From Nostoc sp. 'Peltigera membranacea cyanobiont' N6 (GTDB taxonomy: Bacteria > Cyanobacteriota > Cyanobacteriia > Cyanobacteriales > Nostocaceae), in the NCBI RefSeq assembly GCF_002949735.1, contig NZ_CP026681.1, forward strand, positions 2,232,001 through 2,296,000: DNA of 64,000 bases. The letters are read 5' to 3'. Each line of letters begins with the position of its first letter. Positions within the stretch are counted from its first letter, which is position 1. Shown here piece by piece: positions 6,800 to 16,221 of the stretch. The notes beneath the pieces are model-generated. The model did not search any database and was not told the DNA's origin. It saw nothing but the letters and a program-made list of their open reading frames with translations. The translations under genes were made by a program, and so were the position numbers.

Positions 6800-8059
6800 T
6801 TAATTTCCAGTGGTTGCGTTGAGTTCACCCCTTTTCCCTTTTGCCCTCTTATTTGCACCTTGTGTCACCTTCGATTCTTCTTGCTTGCTGGAGTTAACCA
6901 TTTTCATCAAGTGCTGATTTAGATAACTTTGCGCTGAGATATACAAACTTTCCCAAATCTCTTGATTGCGGCTGATTTTTGTACCTACTGTATTTCCGGC
7001 TGTTTTCTCCGACACCAAATATTTGCGGAAGTAGTTATTCCACAAGTGTTGCAGGAAATCTTCAGCGAATTCGTTAAACGGCAGAATCCATTTATAATCT
7101 TTATCTAGAAACACCCGATAGGACGCAATTATCGGTAATGCGAGGTCGGTTGGCGCACCAAACCCGAAAGAGTATTTGCTGTCAGGCAACAATGTAGTTT
7201 TACGTATATCTATTGATGCTAGATCGTTACTACCCTTTCTTCTGGGGTTGCTGATATGTTCTTGGATTATTTCGTAGAGTCTTTGCTCTATCCACAGAGC
7301 ATGAGTCAAGAGAGGCAGTAAGGCGGTTAATCTTTCTCTTTCTGCGTCTGTGATATTACTTGGAAGACTCATCCCTGCTGGGTGTTTGGTTCGTTTATTG
7401 CCGTCGGGGTTGTATTTATTTCTGTCGAGGCAGTAAAGGAGCTTGAGCAAATGGGTGACATTGCACTGGGCATTTCTGGGAGCGCCGCTTTGGTTTTGAT
7501 AATAAGCGATGCGGAATTTTCTATCTTCTTTCTGTTCTAACTGGGCTAAATACTGCTTGATGAATTTGTAATCACCTCTGGCGTTGACTTTAGAGCGAGA
7601 ATCTACTGGTGTTGTGGTATTTGAAGCTAGGGCTATATCTTTGGCTGATTCTTCACTCAATCCGATGTGGATCGTAACTTTTACTCTGGCTTCGGTTAGG
7701 TCATATTTGTAATTTTTCGCTTGCTCAAAAGCTAAAACTGTATGCCCTCCGTTGATAATGCCATCGCTACCGCCCTCCGAGGCTTCTAAAATTTCTAGCT
7801 CCAGTTCAGTTTTGTTTTTGACAGGTTTAGCAATATTCGCTGACAGAACGATTCCACTGTGGCGGGAGAAGAATTTTGCAGGTTCGGTGGTCAGTGAGTC
7901 GAAGACTTGTCTGTAGGTCGCGCTTTTGCGGTTTGGTTCCCTGATGTTGGGTTCTAGGGGTAGGTCTGTGGGGAACGAATCTACATGGGCAGTGGCGATG
8001 ATGCAATTGGGGTTGGCTTGAATATAGTTATCTATCTTGATGTTCCAAGTTTTGGGCAT
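6800..8059 (-). CDS. AIPR-family protein (abortive infection/phage resistance type)
   Basis: A 419-residue protein. The motif SDGIINGGHTVLAFEQAK (about residues 97-114) matches the 'NGG-Q/H-T' core of AIPR proteins. It is followed by a basic/acidic alpha-beta region (RVKVTIHIGLSEESAKDIALASNTTTPVDSRSK), similar to the DGQQR/NGQQT motif families around phage-defence systems. The start at MPKTWNIKIDNY gives a natural N-terminus. The C-terminal 30 residues are Lys/Ser-rich. It stands alone: no methylase, nuclease or second AIPR partner is seen. AIPR proteins have been linked to phage resistance in other bacteria, and a defence role here is inference. Confidence 0.7.
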   Translation of the reverse strand: MPKTWNIKIDNYIQANPNCIIATAHVDSFPTDLPLEPNIREPNRKSATYRQVFDSLTTEPAKFFSRHSGIVLSANIAKPVKNKTELELEILEASEGGSDGIINGGHTVLAFEQAKNYKYDLTEARVKVTIHIGLSEESAKDIALASNTTTPVDSRSKVNARGDYKFIKQYLAQLEQKEDRKFRIAYYQNQSGAPRNAQCNVTHLLKLLYCLDRNKYNPDGNKRTKHPAGMSLPSNITDAERERLTALLPLLTHALWIEQRLYEIIQEHISNPRRKGSNDLASIDIRKTTLLPDSKYSFGFGAPTDLALPIIASYRVFLDKDYKWILPFNEFAEDFLQHLWNNYFRKYLVSEKTAGNTVGTKISRNQEIWESLYISAQSYLNQHLMKMVNSSKQEESKVTQGANKRAKGKRGELNATTGN

Positions 8060-8229
8060 ACAATATTTGCAATGTCAGGGGAATTTCTATGTTAACCAAA
8101 ACTAGTATCTGATATCGCGTTTTGAGGTAATGCCAAGTACAGAATTATGTTGCGTCGTCTTGTTCTCTAAAGATTTACTTTATAAATAGTCTCTCAGCAA
8201 GCTTTCTAGAGAATAAATTGTAAAAGTTG

Positions 8230-8273
8230 TTTCGTAACTTTGCTCTTACCTTTAAAAGAGCAAAGTCACGAAA
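8230..8273. terminator. Long stem-loop between AIPR gene and insertion sequence
   Basis: TTTCGTAACTTTGCTCTT (8230-8247) pairs with AAGAGCAAAGTCACGAAA (8256-8273), 17 of 18 positions, with an 8-base loop. It lies about 170 bases upstream of the AIPR gene start and 100 bases from the insertion sequence end. It could be a terminator, an attenuator in the AIPR leader, or a small palindromic element. The surrounding 8060-8372 shows no gene. Confidence 0.5.
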
Positions 8274-8372
8274 GCGCACTAGTTAATATTCTTGGCATTT
8301 CCAGTATGAAATAGGGGAAAATATGAGCAATTGGAGCGCCTGCGTGGAATCGGAGAAAATAATATGTCTAAT

Positions 8373-10210
8373 CCCGGATTTCTCACAAGTGAGAAAAAAA
8401 CACTTGGGTTAGTCAAATTTTAGATAACTTAATTGATACATTATCAAAATACCTCCAGAGTATGGTAACTTCAAGTAAAAACCGAGCCTGTTTAAGATAT
8501 ATCAAATACATTAAAAGTAAATAGTACTGAAACAACACATTTTTTATAATAAAAATTGACAGGGCAATTCATAGGGTTAAATCAAGTAAAATAACCCAAA
8601 AATTCAGCTATTACTTATGAATTAAATTAGGTCATTATTAACCAGGACAAGGTAGTTGAGATAAATACTTATAAACCATTGAAAAAATCTCCTTATAAGG
8701 GCAAGCACTACTAATTGCGATTACAACTCGTCGTTTACTAATAGTAATAACTGCCCCTAGCTTCAATAGTTTTGTGCGGATAGTCTCAACAGTTGCATTT
8801 TTGAATTCCGTTTTTGCTAAACATTGCTCTCGCAGGGCATTCATTAAAATGTAAGCAATAGATGCAAACCACAAGCGTAATTGATTTCCTTCAAACGTAT
8901 GGGTACTAGTTCTATCACTATGTAACCCTAGTTTTTGTTCTTTTAGACAATTCTCCATATTGCCTCGTGGACAATATTTCTGAGTATAAAGTCGTCCTGG
9001 CGGAATTTTATTAATGGGGAGCGAAGTTACTACAAAGCGTGTATCTACTTCTTCATAGCTATACTCAACTTTGGCGACAACACGACGATTACGGCTCCAG
9101 CTATCTAGAGTTTGATAGTTAAGAGAACAATCCCAAACTGAGTTATCAATAAATGCTGCTGCATCATTTTTTAAATCTGGTGATGGAGGAAATAAGCTTT
9201 GAAAAAACTCAACTATGGGTTGAATTTTTCCTGAGTATTCCTGAGATGAACGATACTTTATTGATTGAGATAACTGAAGTAAACGATTATTTGGAGCAAG
9301 TCCAAATACATAATCAATTTCACTTTGAGATTCACACCAACTCATTATATCGTCTCTCGAATATGCACTATCTCCGCGAATAATAATTTTTACATCTTTC
9401 CATTTTGAGCGGATTATTTTTATGACTCGTTGTAATTCTTCTAACCCACCTCCTGCTGGGTCAACATTAGATGCCCGAAGTTTTGCAGCTAGTATTTGTT
9501 TCCCACAGAAAATATAAAGTGGAGCATAACAATACCCTCAATAATAAGGGTTAAAAAATGTTTCTTCTTGATTCCCATGAACTAAATTATCGGTAACATC
9601 TAAATCTAAAATTATCTGTCGTGGTGGCTTTCGATCCGATTCTATAAATAGCTCAACTAGTAATGTTTCTATCGCTGATGCATCATGTTCAATACGGTGA
9701 TATCTACTATCTGCTCTTGATGATACATTTTCTGGACAATGCTCAAGCCGATTTAAGGTACTTTTTCCAGCTAAAGTAATTGATTCTTGTCCCGAATTAA
9801 TAATTTTTCCAACCGCAAGCGAAAATATCGGATCATGACGTAAAGTTTCGTGGTCATTTATATCCTCATAGCCCATGATTAAGCCATATATTCTTTGTGC
9901 AATTAAGCTATTAACTGGATGTATAATCTTATTTGGCTCTCGGTAATCTTTGAAACATGTTGCCAGTCGTGATGTTATTTTTCTTTTTCTGTCCAGTTCC
10001 GCAATTAGTGTTAGTCCTGCATCCGATGTTACAGGTTCACCCTTGAAATTAACTATAACTGGACATGACTTTACTTGTTCAAATATGAACTGTTCCGGTA
10101 TACAATCGTTTTTATTTGGGGTCATACAACAAAGCTGCTGGAATTCTTTTGCAATATACATTTTGGCAGTTTTTGACCCCTATTTCTTCAAGCTTTGTGA
10201 GAAATCCGGG
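8373..10210. mobile_element. IS1380-like insertion sequence with 16-bp terminal inverted repeats
   Basis: CCCGGATTTCTCACAA at 8373-8388 recurs as its exact reverse complement at 10195-10210, enclosing one transposase gene. The resulting length of 1838 bp and termini beginning with CC fit the IS1380 family. I find no convincing short target duplication: the outer flanks are CTAAT on the left and TATAG on the right. About 250 bp of non-coding sequence lie between the left terminus and the transposase stop. The element lies just outside the natural-product cluster and may have inserted at its border. Confidence 0.85.
8638..10161 (-). pseudogene. IS1380-family DDE transposase with one in-frame stop codon
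   Basis: Read continuously on the minus strand, this gives a transposase of about 507 residues. The catalytic triad is visible: ILDLDVTDN before HGNQE (first Asp), IIIRGDSAYSRDD (second Asp) and RGNMENCLKEQKLGLHSDR (Glu region with the family's E-x6-K spacing). A single TGA at 9538-9540 interrupts FFNPYY/GYCYAPLYIF. The frame continues unbroken on both sides, so GGA to TGA is the likely change. Without readthrough the product is a 207-residue N-terminal fragment. An internal ATG at 9345 could restart only the C-terminal part. Confidence 0.85.
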
Positions 10211-10549
10211 TATAGTAATTGATGCTGTAGTTTTAACAGACCCAAAATTTGTCAGGGTCTGGTTACATTTAGAAGAATTATTGTGCTTTACGATGGCGTA
10301 CCTGCCCGTCGGAGGCGATCGCACTCTCGCAAAACGAGTATTTGACCACAAAACCAGTCTGGCTATAGGTTCGGCAAGCTTAACCTTTAATTTTCGGCAA
10401 TCTTTGACTTTAACTCTTATCAAATAATCGCTTCTTGTATCTAATTTTCAGTTCCGCAAAGGCTTGCTCAATTACATATTCTGGTAATCCCTTAACAGTC
10501 AAGCTATCTCAGCAGAGGTGAGGAGACAAACCCTGGTTTTACCTTTTAT
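10211..10549. other. Gap between insertion sequence and biosynthetic cluster
   Basis: No convincing gene. A 30-residue frame on the minus strand (10410-10502, TTG start) reads TVKGLPEYVIEQAFAELKIR and ends KKRLFDKS. It looks protein-like but has no good start site, and may be a remnant of a gene displaced by the insertion sequence. The transcript of the biosynthetic operon ends in or near this interval, and I see no strong terminator hairpin. Confidence 0.35.
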
Positions 10550-12493
10550 TTATCCTGTAAGTTTAAACCGTTCTTGTAAAATACAAGCACTCACCATTCC
10601 TGTCAGAGTAAAAGTTAGTTGATTGCGTTTACTGTCATCCATTTGGGGCAGTCGATCTAGGAGTGCAATAACTGCTTTTTGGTCGTAGAAAGGTAGTGAT
10701 TTCATCACCTCGCCTCGCAGAGTATCCTGGAGTAGTTCTTGCAACGGCTGATTGCTTTGCAGAGCAGAAGGTGGAGGAGAATACGAGTGCTTTTTACGAT
10801 GATAAATCGTGTCTGTCAAGAAAGGGCGTGCCGCTTCTCGCAGCACATATTTTTCGGTCGTACCACGGATTTTGAGTGAAACAGGAAAGTCGCGCACTAG
10901 CTCAACCACATGATGGTCAAGAAATGGCAGACGCCCCTCAATCGAATGTGCCATTTCTACACCATCGCCCAGCATTCTCAAAACGTAGTTTGGCAAAACC
11001 GTTTTAGACCACAAATAAAGGGATTGATTGACGGGTTCCCGCCCAGTTAGTTGACCCTGTACATCTAAGCGATTTAAGAAAATCCGAAAGGCGTCGCGTT
11101 CTGCCACAAAAGCAGCAAATGCAGGCGTATAAAAAGGGCAAAGTTTCATAATGCCAGCTTTCATAAGGTCAGCTGAAACGTTTTTGAGCCAGGTTGGTAC
11201 AAAACCTAAAGTCTGCTGCACGCTGTTTAAAGGCATCTCTGATGCATGAGTTTCTAATAAAAGCGCAGAAACTGGATTGTTCAATTGCAATTGAGCTAAT
11301 AGCTGCTGTACAATCTGCTCATCTTGTCCTTCTGTGTTGTAGAGCAACATATCCTCACGCATAGCAACATATCCTCCGAAGATTTCGTCAGAACCTTCAC
11401 CCGTGAGTACAACTTTGTAACCCATATCTCGAGTCGCTTTGCTCAATAAATATTTGCCAGCCGTGGAGATACTGTTGGTAAGCCTCTCACCGTAATAAAC
11501 AGCATCGGCAAAATGGCTGACAAGATCGGATTGGTTGACCGGAAGGATATGAAGATTTGCCCCGACGTGTTCAACTGTCTCGCGAGCGAAAGCTTGTTCG
11601 TCATCAAGGGGTCGATCGAAGGCGATAGTAAACGCCTGTATCGGGTGAGAGGTATGTCTAGCTGCCATTCCCAGCACAGTAGACGAATCGAGTCCACCGC
11701 TGAGATAGCAGCCAACTGGTACATCAGCTTGCAAGCGGAGTCGAATCGCTTCGTCCAATGTGTGGCGAAGTTTTTCAATGTATTCGCCTTCACTATATTG
11801 AGTAAGAGGCTCGTTCATACGGGGATAATTAAAATCCCAGTAGCGCATCAGTTGCCAGCCAGAATCCGAAGCCAGCAGAAAATGACCAGGGGGAACCTCA
11901 TAAATGTCTTGAAATAAAGTCCGATCTGCTTCTAATACAGCGCTGTTGTATTGGAAAAAAGACTCCGGGTTCCAACGAGCAGGCACACCTGCTGCAAATA
12001 AAGCCTTGACTTCGGATGCTAAATAGAGAGTACCACCATTTACTGTATAATAAAGTGGCTTAATGCCAAAGCGATCGCGAGCCGCAAATAGTACTTGATT
12101 GCGTTCATCCCATAGCACAAATGCAAATTCGCCTCGCAAACGCTGTAAGCATTGTGTACCGAACTCGTCGTAAAGATGAAGGGCAATTTCACTGTCAGAG
12201 CGGGTACGAAGCTTATATCCCCATTGTTTCAAGTCAGCCTGTATCTGTTCAAAGTCATAAAACTCCCCATTAACGACAATATGCAGGTTCTCCTCTTCAT
12301 TAGCAATCGGCTGTTCGCCGGTTGTCAGATCGATAATGCTGAGTCGGGCATGACCCAATCCAACTCGTTGATTGGGAGAAATCCAATAGTTTTGTCCGTC
12401 TGGTCCCCGATGGTGTAAGCTTTGGGTTGCCCGTTTCAATGCCTCTTGGGAAATTGGTTCCTGTTTTGATAAAAATGCAACAATTCCACACAT
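10550..12493 (-). CDS. AsnB-like glutamine-dependent amidotransferase
   Basis: Start moved to the ATG at 12493 so that the mature protein begins Cys2 (MCGIVAFL), the glutaminase nucleophile of class II amidotransferases. About 647 residues. The N-terminal glutaminase shows HRGPDGQNYW, GLGHARLSIIDL, VNGEFYDFEQ and SDSEIALHLY. The C-terminal synthetase shows the ATP-binding PP-loop LSGGLDSSTVLG, then TGEGSDEIFGGY. It catalyses ATP-dependent transfer of Gln-derived ammonia to a carboxylate. As the last gene of the tailoring operon it probably amidates a carboxylate of the polyketide product rather than aspartate. AsnB homologues are common in trans-AT clusters. A housekeeping role is possible but less likely in this position. 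Confidence 0.88.
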   Translation of the reverse strand: MCGIVAFLSKQEPISQEALKRATQSLHHRGPDGQNYWISPNQRVGLGHARLSIIDLTTGEQPIANEEENLHIVVNGEFYDFEQIQADLKQWGYKLRTRSDSEIALHLYDEFGTQCLQRLRGEFAFVLWDERNQVLFAARDRFGIKPLYYTVNGGTLYLASEVKALFAAGVPARWNPESFFQYNSAVLEADRTLFQDIYEVPPGHFLLASDSGWQLMRYWDFNYPRMNEPLTQYSEGEYIEKLRHTLDEAIRLRLQADVPVGCYLSGGLDSSTVLGMAARHTSHPIQAFTIAFDRPLDDEQAFARETVEHVGANLHILPVNQSDLVSHFADAVYYGERLTNSISTAGKYLLSKATRDMGYKVVLTGEGSDEIFGGYVAMREDMLLYNTEGQDEQIVQQLLAQLQLNNPVSALLLETHASEMPLNSVQQTLGFVPTWLKNVSADLMKAGIMKLCPFYTPAFAAFVAERDAFRIFLNRLDVQGQLTGREPVNQSLYLWSKTVLPNYVLRMLGDGVEMAHSIEGRLPFLDHHVVELVRDFPVSLKIRGTTEKYVLREAARPFLTDTIYHRKKHSYSPPPSALQSNQPLQELLQDTLRGEVMKSLPFYDQKAVIALLDRLPQMDDSKRNQLTFTLTGMVSACILQERFKLTG

Positions 12494-12564
12494 CAGTCTC
12501 AATTTAGCTTAATTTATTGGGTTCCGAACGAGTAGCACCGATCTACTGAATTGAATTTCCTCAC

Positions 12565-13959
12565 TCAGTTTAATTGCATCGGATGTACTGGCGATCTTTT
12601 TCGTTGATAACTGATGCGCGTGGGTGATGGTCGGGGCGCACCGCCGAGTACGCTGATCGTCTTTGGGTTGGGTGTGAGTAGGGTCAAATCATAGTTGCGT
12701 AGCAACTTGGCGAGGATGATGGCCATCTCACTTTTCGCAAAGTTCATCCCTGGACATTTACGCCCACCTCCGCCAAACCCCATAATAGCATACTGGTCTT
12801 TGCCTTCGCTCCGTTCTTTGCTAAAGCGATCGGGGTCAAAAAGAGGTGGATTGCTAAACTTGCTTTCTAGATAATGGGAACTTCCGGCGGCTATAACCAC
12901 ACGCCAGCCTGCGGGAATTTGATAATCCCCGACTTGAACCTCCTGTTCAGTGACCCGCAGCAGCATATCTGCGGAAGGTTTCAGCCTTACTGTCTCATCA
13001 ATCACTTGGAAGGTTAGTGGCAAGCTTCTAAAGCTCATGGCATCGATGCTGTCATTTAGAACCTCAACTTCAGTTTGTAAACGTGCCAAAATGTTCGGGT
13101 GTTGGAGGGTGAGGAGAACACACCAGGCGGCTTGCCGTGCGGTGGTATCATTTCCGGCAAATATCAGACCTAGCCATAGGTCTGCCGCCTTTTGGTCGTC
13201 GAGGTAGGTTCCATCGTCCAAAGGAGTATTGAGTAACAAAGATATAACATCGTCGTAGGCCTCAGGAGCTTGACGACGTTGTTGACAAAGGCGACCTAGA
13301 ATGCTTCGGATCTTTGCCCTAGCGCGATCGCGACGTTTATATCTAGGCAGTGGCCAGTCAGGGGGTAAAATGATGCTCACGGACTTGGCAATATCCGAAT
13401 ATGCTTCCCAGAATTCCGAACCTAATTCATCTCGGAAATTTGCTCCAGCAAAGGCGTGCCCAGCAATAGACCGCGTTACTAGGCGCATCTCGTCCATAAT
13501 ATCCATCTCGCCCGACTCCCCTAAACGATCGAGCCAGACATCAACTTCGTAGTTCATGGCATTTAAGTAGCCCAAGTTACGTTCTCTGCCGAAGATGATT
13601 GGTAGAAAAATGCGCTGCTTTTTGTACTGCTCCTTTGAGGCGGTAAGGAATACTTCACCGATCGTATATTTCAGGATTTCATAGCCCTTGGCGATATTTA
13701 AGCTTTTGTCAGTTTCGTTGTAAAACCATTGATGGTATTCACTGCCAGTAACCACCACTATCGGTTTGGGTATATTAACAGTAAATACATTACCTAACTC
13801 CTGATAGCCCTTGTAAAACAGAGCGCCTTTATCGTGCATAAATTCTGGAAGATGCCCAATAATCGGCCACCCCCCTTTGAGTACAGGTGGGAGTTGCATC
13901 GGATCTCCTGATTTCAAAGAGGAAGGATTTTCAAGGCTATCTGATAGATTATATTTCAT
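12565..13959 (-). CDS. Cytochrome P450
   Basis: 464 residues. The I-helix oxygen-binding motif is LIFAGNDTTAR (about residues 257-267), the K-helix ExxR is in VIDETVRLKPSADMLLR, and the haem-binding loop is FGGGGRKCPGMNFAK, with Cys as the axial ligand. The N-terminus has a Pro-rich hinge (LPPVLKGGWPIIGHLPEF) but no membrane anchor, so it is probably soluble. The FGGGGRKCPG variant and overall layout resemble CYP120-type cyanobacterial P450s. It lies 71 bases upstream of the amidotransferase gene on the same strand and is the likely hydroxylating or epoxidising tailoring enzyme. The electron donor is not in the window. Confidence 0.92.
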   Translation of the reverse strand: MKYNLSDSLENPSSLKSGDPMQLPPVLKGGWPIIGHLPEFMHDKGALFYKGYQELGNVFTVNIPKPIVVVTGSEYHQWFYNETDKSLNIAKGYEILKYTIGEVFLTASKEQYKKQRIFLPIIFGRERNLGYLNAMNYEVDVWLDRLGESGEMDIMDEMRLVTRSIAGHAFAGANFRDELGSEFWEAYSDIAKSVSIILPPDWPLPRYKRRDRARAKIRSILGRLCQQRRQAPEAYDDVISLLLNTPLDDGTYLDDQKAADLWLGLIFAGNDTTARQAAWCVLLTLQHPNILARLQTEVEVLNDSIDAMSFRSLPLTFQVIDETVRLKPSADMLLRVTEQEVQVGDYQIPAGWRVVIAAGSSHYLESKFSNPPLFDPDRFSKERSEGKDQYAIMGFGGGGRKCPGMNFAKSEMAIILAKLLRNYDLTLLTPNPKTISVLGGAPRPSPTRISYQRKRSPVHPMQLN

Positions 13960-14040
13960 TTAATTCACTCCCCAAGATTGACCTATGTGAAAGTAAGTGC
14001 GGTACTGCTATATTTAGACTCAACCAGAATAAATCTGACT

Positions 14041-14087
14041 CTATCATTGTTCAGAGCGGTGATTTGATCAAATGATAGAATGATAGG
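14041..14087. promoter_or_regulatory. Inverted-repeat cluster upstream of the P450 gene
   Basis: The 233-base gap between the P450 start and the AT stop holds CTATCATT (14041-14048) and its inverse AATGATAG (14071-14078), overlapping a palindrome ATTTGATCAAAT (14062-14073). A further AATGATAGG follows at 14079-14087. The spacing suggests an operator near a separate promoter for P450 and AsnB-like genes. No regulator binding here can be named. Confidence 0.4.
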
Positions 14088-14192
14088 TGGATGGCTTCGA
14101 GACACTGCGTGATTTTACACGATCTGTTTGAGTCAAACAATAGCCGTGTCTGTTTTGTCTTTGGTGTAAGCAGTCTCCTTTTTGAGCGACTA

Positions 14193-15395
14193 TCATCGCT
14201 CGGCGGGTGATGATATTTCGTCCAAAGCAAAATAGCCGTTGTAATTCTGCATATAAACGGCTGCTCGATGTCTAAAGAGAATGACAGCGGGAGTGCAGGT
14301 CGTCAATTCCATGTCATATCCAGGAATGCGTACTTTTGTACCAACTGGGTACAAGCGATTCCAGCGCTCAACTTTTTTTCGTGCCTCAGCTGCTAGTTTC
14401 TCTTTATCCACCGTCAACTGGGTATTAAATTGGCTGGAACGTTCAATATCAGTGCGATCGCTCTTCATAGAGAACTGACTTGCCAAGGAGGGATCGACTT
14501 GACGATCGCGTTGAATATTAGAATTTTTTGGAGTATTGTCTGGCTGCGCTTGATATTCTCGTCTGATACTTGGGATTAACTTGGTTAAGATTCTACCGAC
14601 ACCTAGTTCCTCAAACTGCATTTCGTCTTGGGACAGCAGATAACCGATGCTTTCAGACCAGCGCACAGGAGATGTAATCTGCTCTGCTAACTGGGACGCA
14701 ATCTCTTCTTGTCGATAGGGTCGTGCATTGACGTTGCATACCACAGGAATCGTCAGTTTTGAAAAAGAAAAGTTTTCCAGATACCGCGCAAACTCTTCTC
14801 TTGCAGAAACCATATAGGGAGAGTGAAACGCGCCACTTGTATTGAGAGAAACGAAAACCGCTCCCTCATCTACTAGGACTTGCTTGGATTTCTCGATATC
14901 TGCTTTGGCACCTGATACAATGGTTTGATGTGGCGAATTGTAGTTTGCAATATAAACTGCTGACAGTCCATGAGAGTCTAGCATTGTCCGAATATCGGCT
15001 GCGGCAGGGCCAATTACAGCTGCCATCGCACCATTGGGTGTACGGCTCATGAGTTCTCCGCGCTTTGCCACTAGGCGAATACCATCTTCAAAAGAAAAGG
15101 CTCCTGAACTGTGAAGTGCGTTGTATTCACCCAGACTGTGACCGGCTAAGAAATTAGGTAACTTTCCAGATTCGGCTAGACGCAGTTTGTAGGACAGCGC
15201 ATTAACGACAAAAAGCGCCGGTTGAGTGAATTGTGTCCGATCGAGCTGGTTGTTTGGATCTTCTGTACACAATGTAACTATTGAATACCCAAGAATGTCA
15301 CTGGCAATTTCCGTTTCCTCTGGAAATATTGCGAACAGTTGTTTTCCCATTCCTCTTGTTTGTGAACCCTGCCCAGGGAAAAGATAAGTAATCAT
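14193..15395 (-). CDS. Trans-acting malonyl-CoA:ACP acyltransferase
   Basis: 400 residues. The N-terminal 300 form a FabD-like AT: FPGQGSQTRGMG, the nucleophile motif GHSLGEY (Ser about residue 93), ANYNSPHQTIVSG and SGAFHSPYM with the active-site His. This free AT loads malonyl units onto the AT-less modules of the megasynthase. The final 100 residues are an extension (VGTKVRIPGYDMELTT, LFRHRAAVYMQNYNGYFALDE) often found on stand-alone ATs of trans-AT pathways. It lies between the ECH gene (37-base gap) and the P450. The last module at 21389-28009 has its own AT, so this enzyme probably serves only the rest of the assembly line. Confidence 0.93.
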   Translation of the reverse strand: MITYLFPGQGSQTRGMGKQLFAIFPEETEIASDILGYSIVTLCTEDPNNQLDRTQFTQPALFVVNALSYKLRLAESGKLPNFLAGHSLGEYNALHSSGAFSFEDGIRLVAKRGELMSRTPNGAMAAVIGPAAADIRTMLDSHGLSAVYIANYNSPHQTIVSGAKADIEKSKQVLVDEGAVFVSLNTSGAFHSPYMVSAREEFARYLENFSFSKLTIPVVCNVNARPYRQEEIASQLAEQITSPVRWSESIGYLLSQDEMQFEELGVGRILTKLIPSIRREYQAQPDNTPKNSNIQRDRQVDPSLASQFSMKSDRTDIERSSQFNTQLTVDKEKLAAEARKKVERWNRLYPVGTKVRIPGYDMELTTCTPAVILFRHRAAVYMQNYNGYFALDEISSPAER

Positions 15396-15432
15396 TATGA
15401 ATTAAGTTGCGATTCAGTATGTAAGTTCCGCA

Positions 15433-16221
15433 CTATGGCTCCCAAGGAAATTTTCCTTCGTTAACGTATCTCCGAATCTTGTCGAGATTCTCTTGAGAGG
15501 AGAACAACTGCTCGTTTGTCGAAACTGCCAACGATTGCGATCGCATCAGCATATCGTTTAGCTGGTGCATATATTTTTTATACTCGGATACGGCTGAATT
15601 CGACAGTCGGCTGAGACGAATCAGATGCTTACGTAACAGAGATTCGCTGTCTTCAGAATAGGCATCCACTAAACCACTGGCGGATGCGTCCTGGACTGAA
15701 ATCGGCATGGTCGTCAACGTCATGTAATGAGATTTTTGCACACCCACTTTGCGAATTAGAAATGGTAACACACAGGCGGGAAACAGACCAAACATGAGTT
15801 CGGAGAGCGCGAAAGTTGCTGATTCATCCGCCAGTACGATATCGCAGGCGGCAACAAATCCGACTCCACCAGCCCGCACCCTACCTCGCACATGGGCAAT
15901 TGTGACAAATGAAGCGATCGCCAGCTGCATCCATAAATGGTACAAGCGTTCAGCATTGACCCTCCCAGCCGCATCATTCTGTTCAGCGATTTTGCGAAAG
16001 TCTGCACCAGTACAGAAAACATCCGGTAGTCCTTCAATGACAACGACACAAACCGCTTGTGATTTCTCTCTAGTTCTATTCTCACAAATGGCAAGGACAT
16101 CTGTAAGTTCGGTTACAAGACGGTTGGTAATCGCATTCTCGGAATCTGACTGACACAGCTGAATGCGACAAATTGATCCCTGAAACCGGACGTTGATAGT
16201 TTGATACGTTAGCTCACCCAT
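15433..16221 (-). CDS. Enoyl-CoA hydratase-like enzyme of the beta-branching cassette (ECH1 type)
   Basis: 262 residues, crotonase fold. The oxyanion-hole segments are VFCTGADFRK and RGRVRAGGVGFVAACD, and the acid residue lies in FALSELMFGLFPA. In HMG-CoA-synthase cassettes ECH1 dehydrates the ACP-bound hydroxymethylglutaryl-type intermediate, and a second ECH (ECH2) decarboxylates it. The ECH2 partner is probably fused in the PKS at 59700-60410. The gene starts inside the 3' end of the HMG-CoA synthase-like gene (13-base overlap), so the two are translationally coupled. It is similar in role to PedL-type proteins of pederin pathways. Confidence 0.9.
   Translation of the reverse strand: MGELTYQTINVRFQGSICRIQLCQSDSENAITNRLVTELTDVLAICENRTREKSQAVCVVVIEGLPDVFCTGADFRKIAEQNDAAGRVNAERLYHLWMQLAIASFVTIAHVRGRVRAGGVGFVAACDIVLADESATFALSELMFGLFPACVLPFLIRKVGVQKSHYMTLTTMPISVQDASASGLVDAYSEDSESLLRKHLIRLSRLSNSAVSEYKKYMHQLNDMLMRSQSLAVSTNEQLFSSQENLDKIRRYVNEGKFPWEP

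Noticed and set aside
8368..10220. Target-site duplication of the insertion sequence
   Set aside because: Outer flanks do not match for more than one base, so I do not claim a duplication.
10116..10427. ORF crossing the right end of the insertion sequence
   Set aside because: It joins sequence inside and outside the element and runs antisense to the transposase start. No protein-like features.
10550..12493. Housekeeping asparagine synthetase
   Set aside because: Its place as last gene of a co-directional tailoring operon favours a pathway role. A housekeeping role cannot be excluded.
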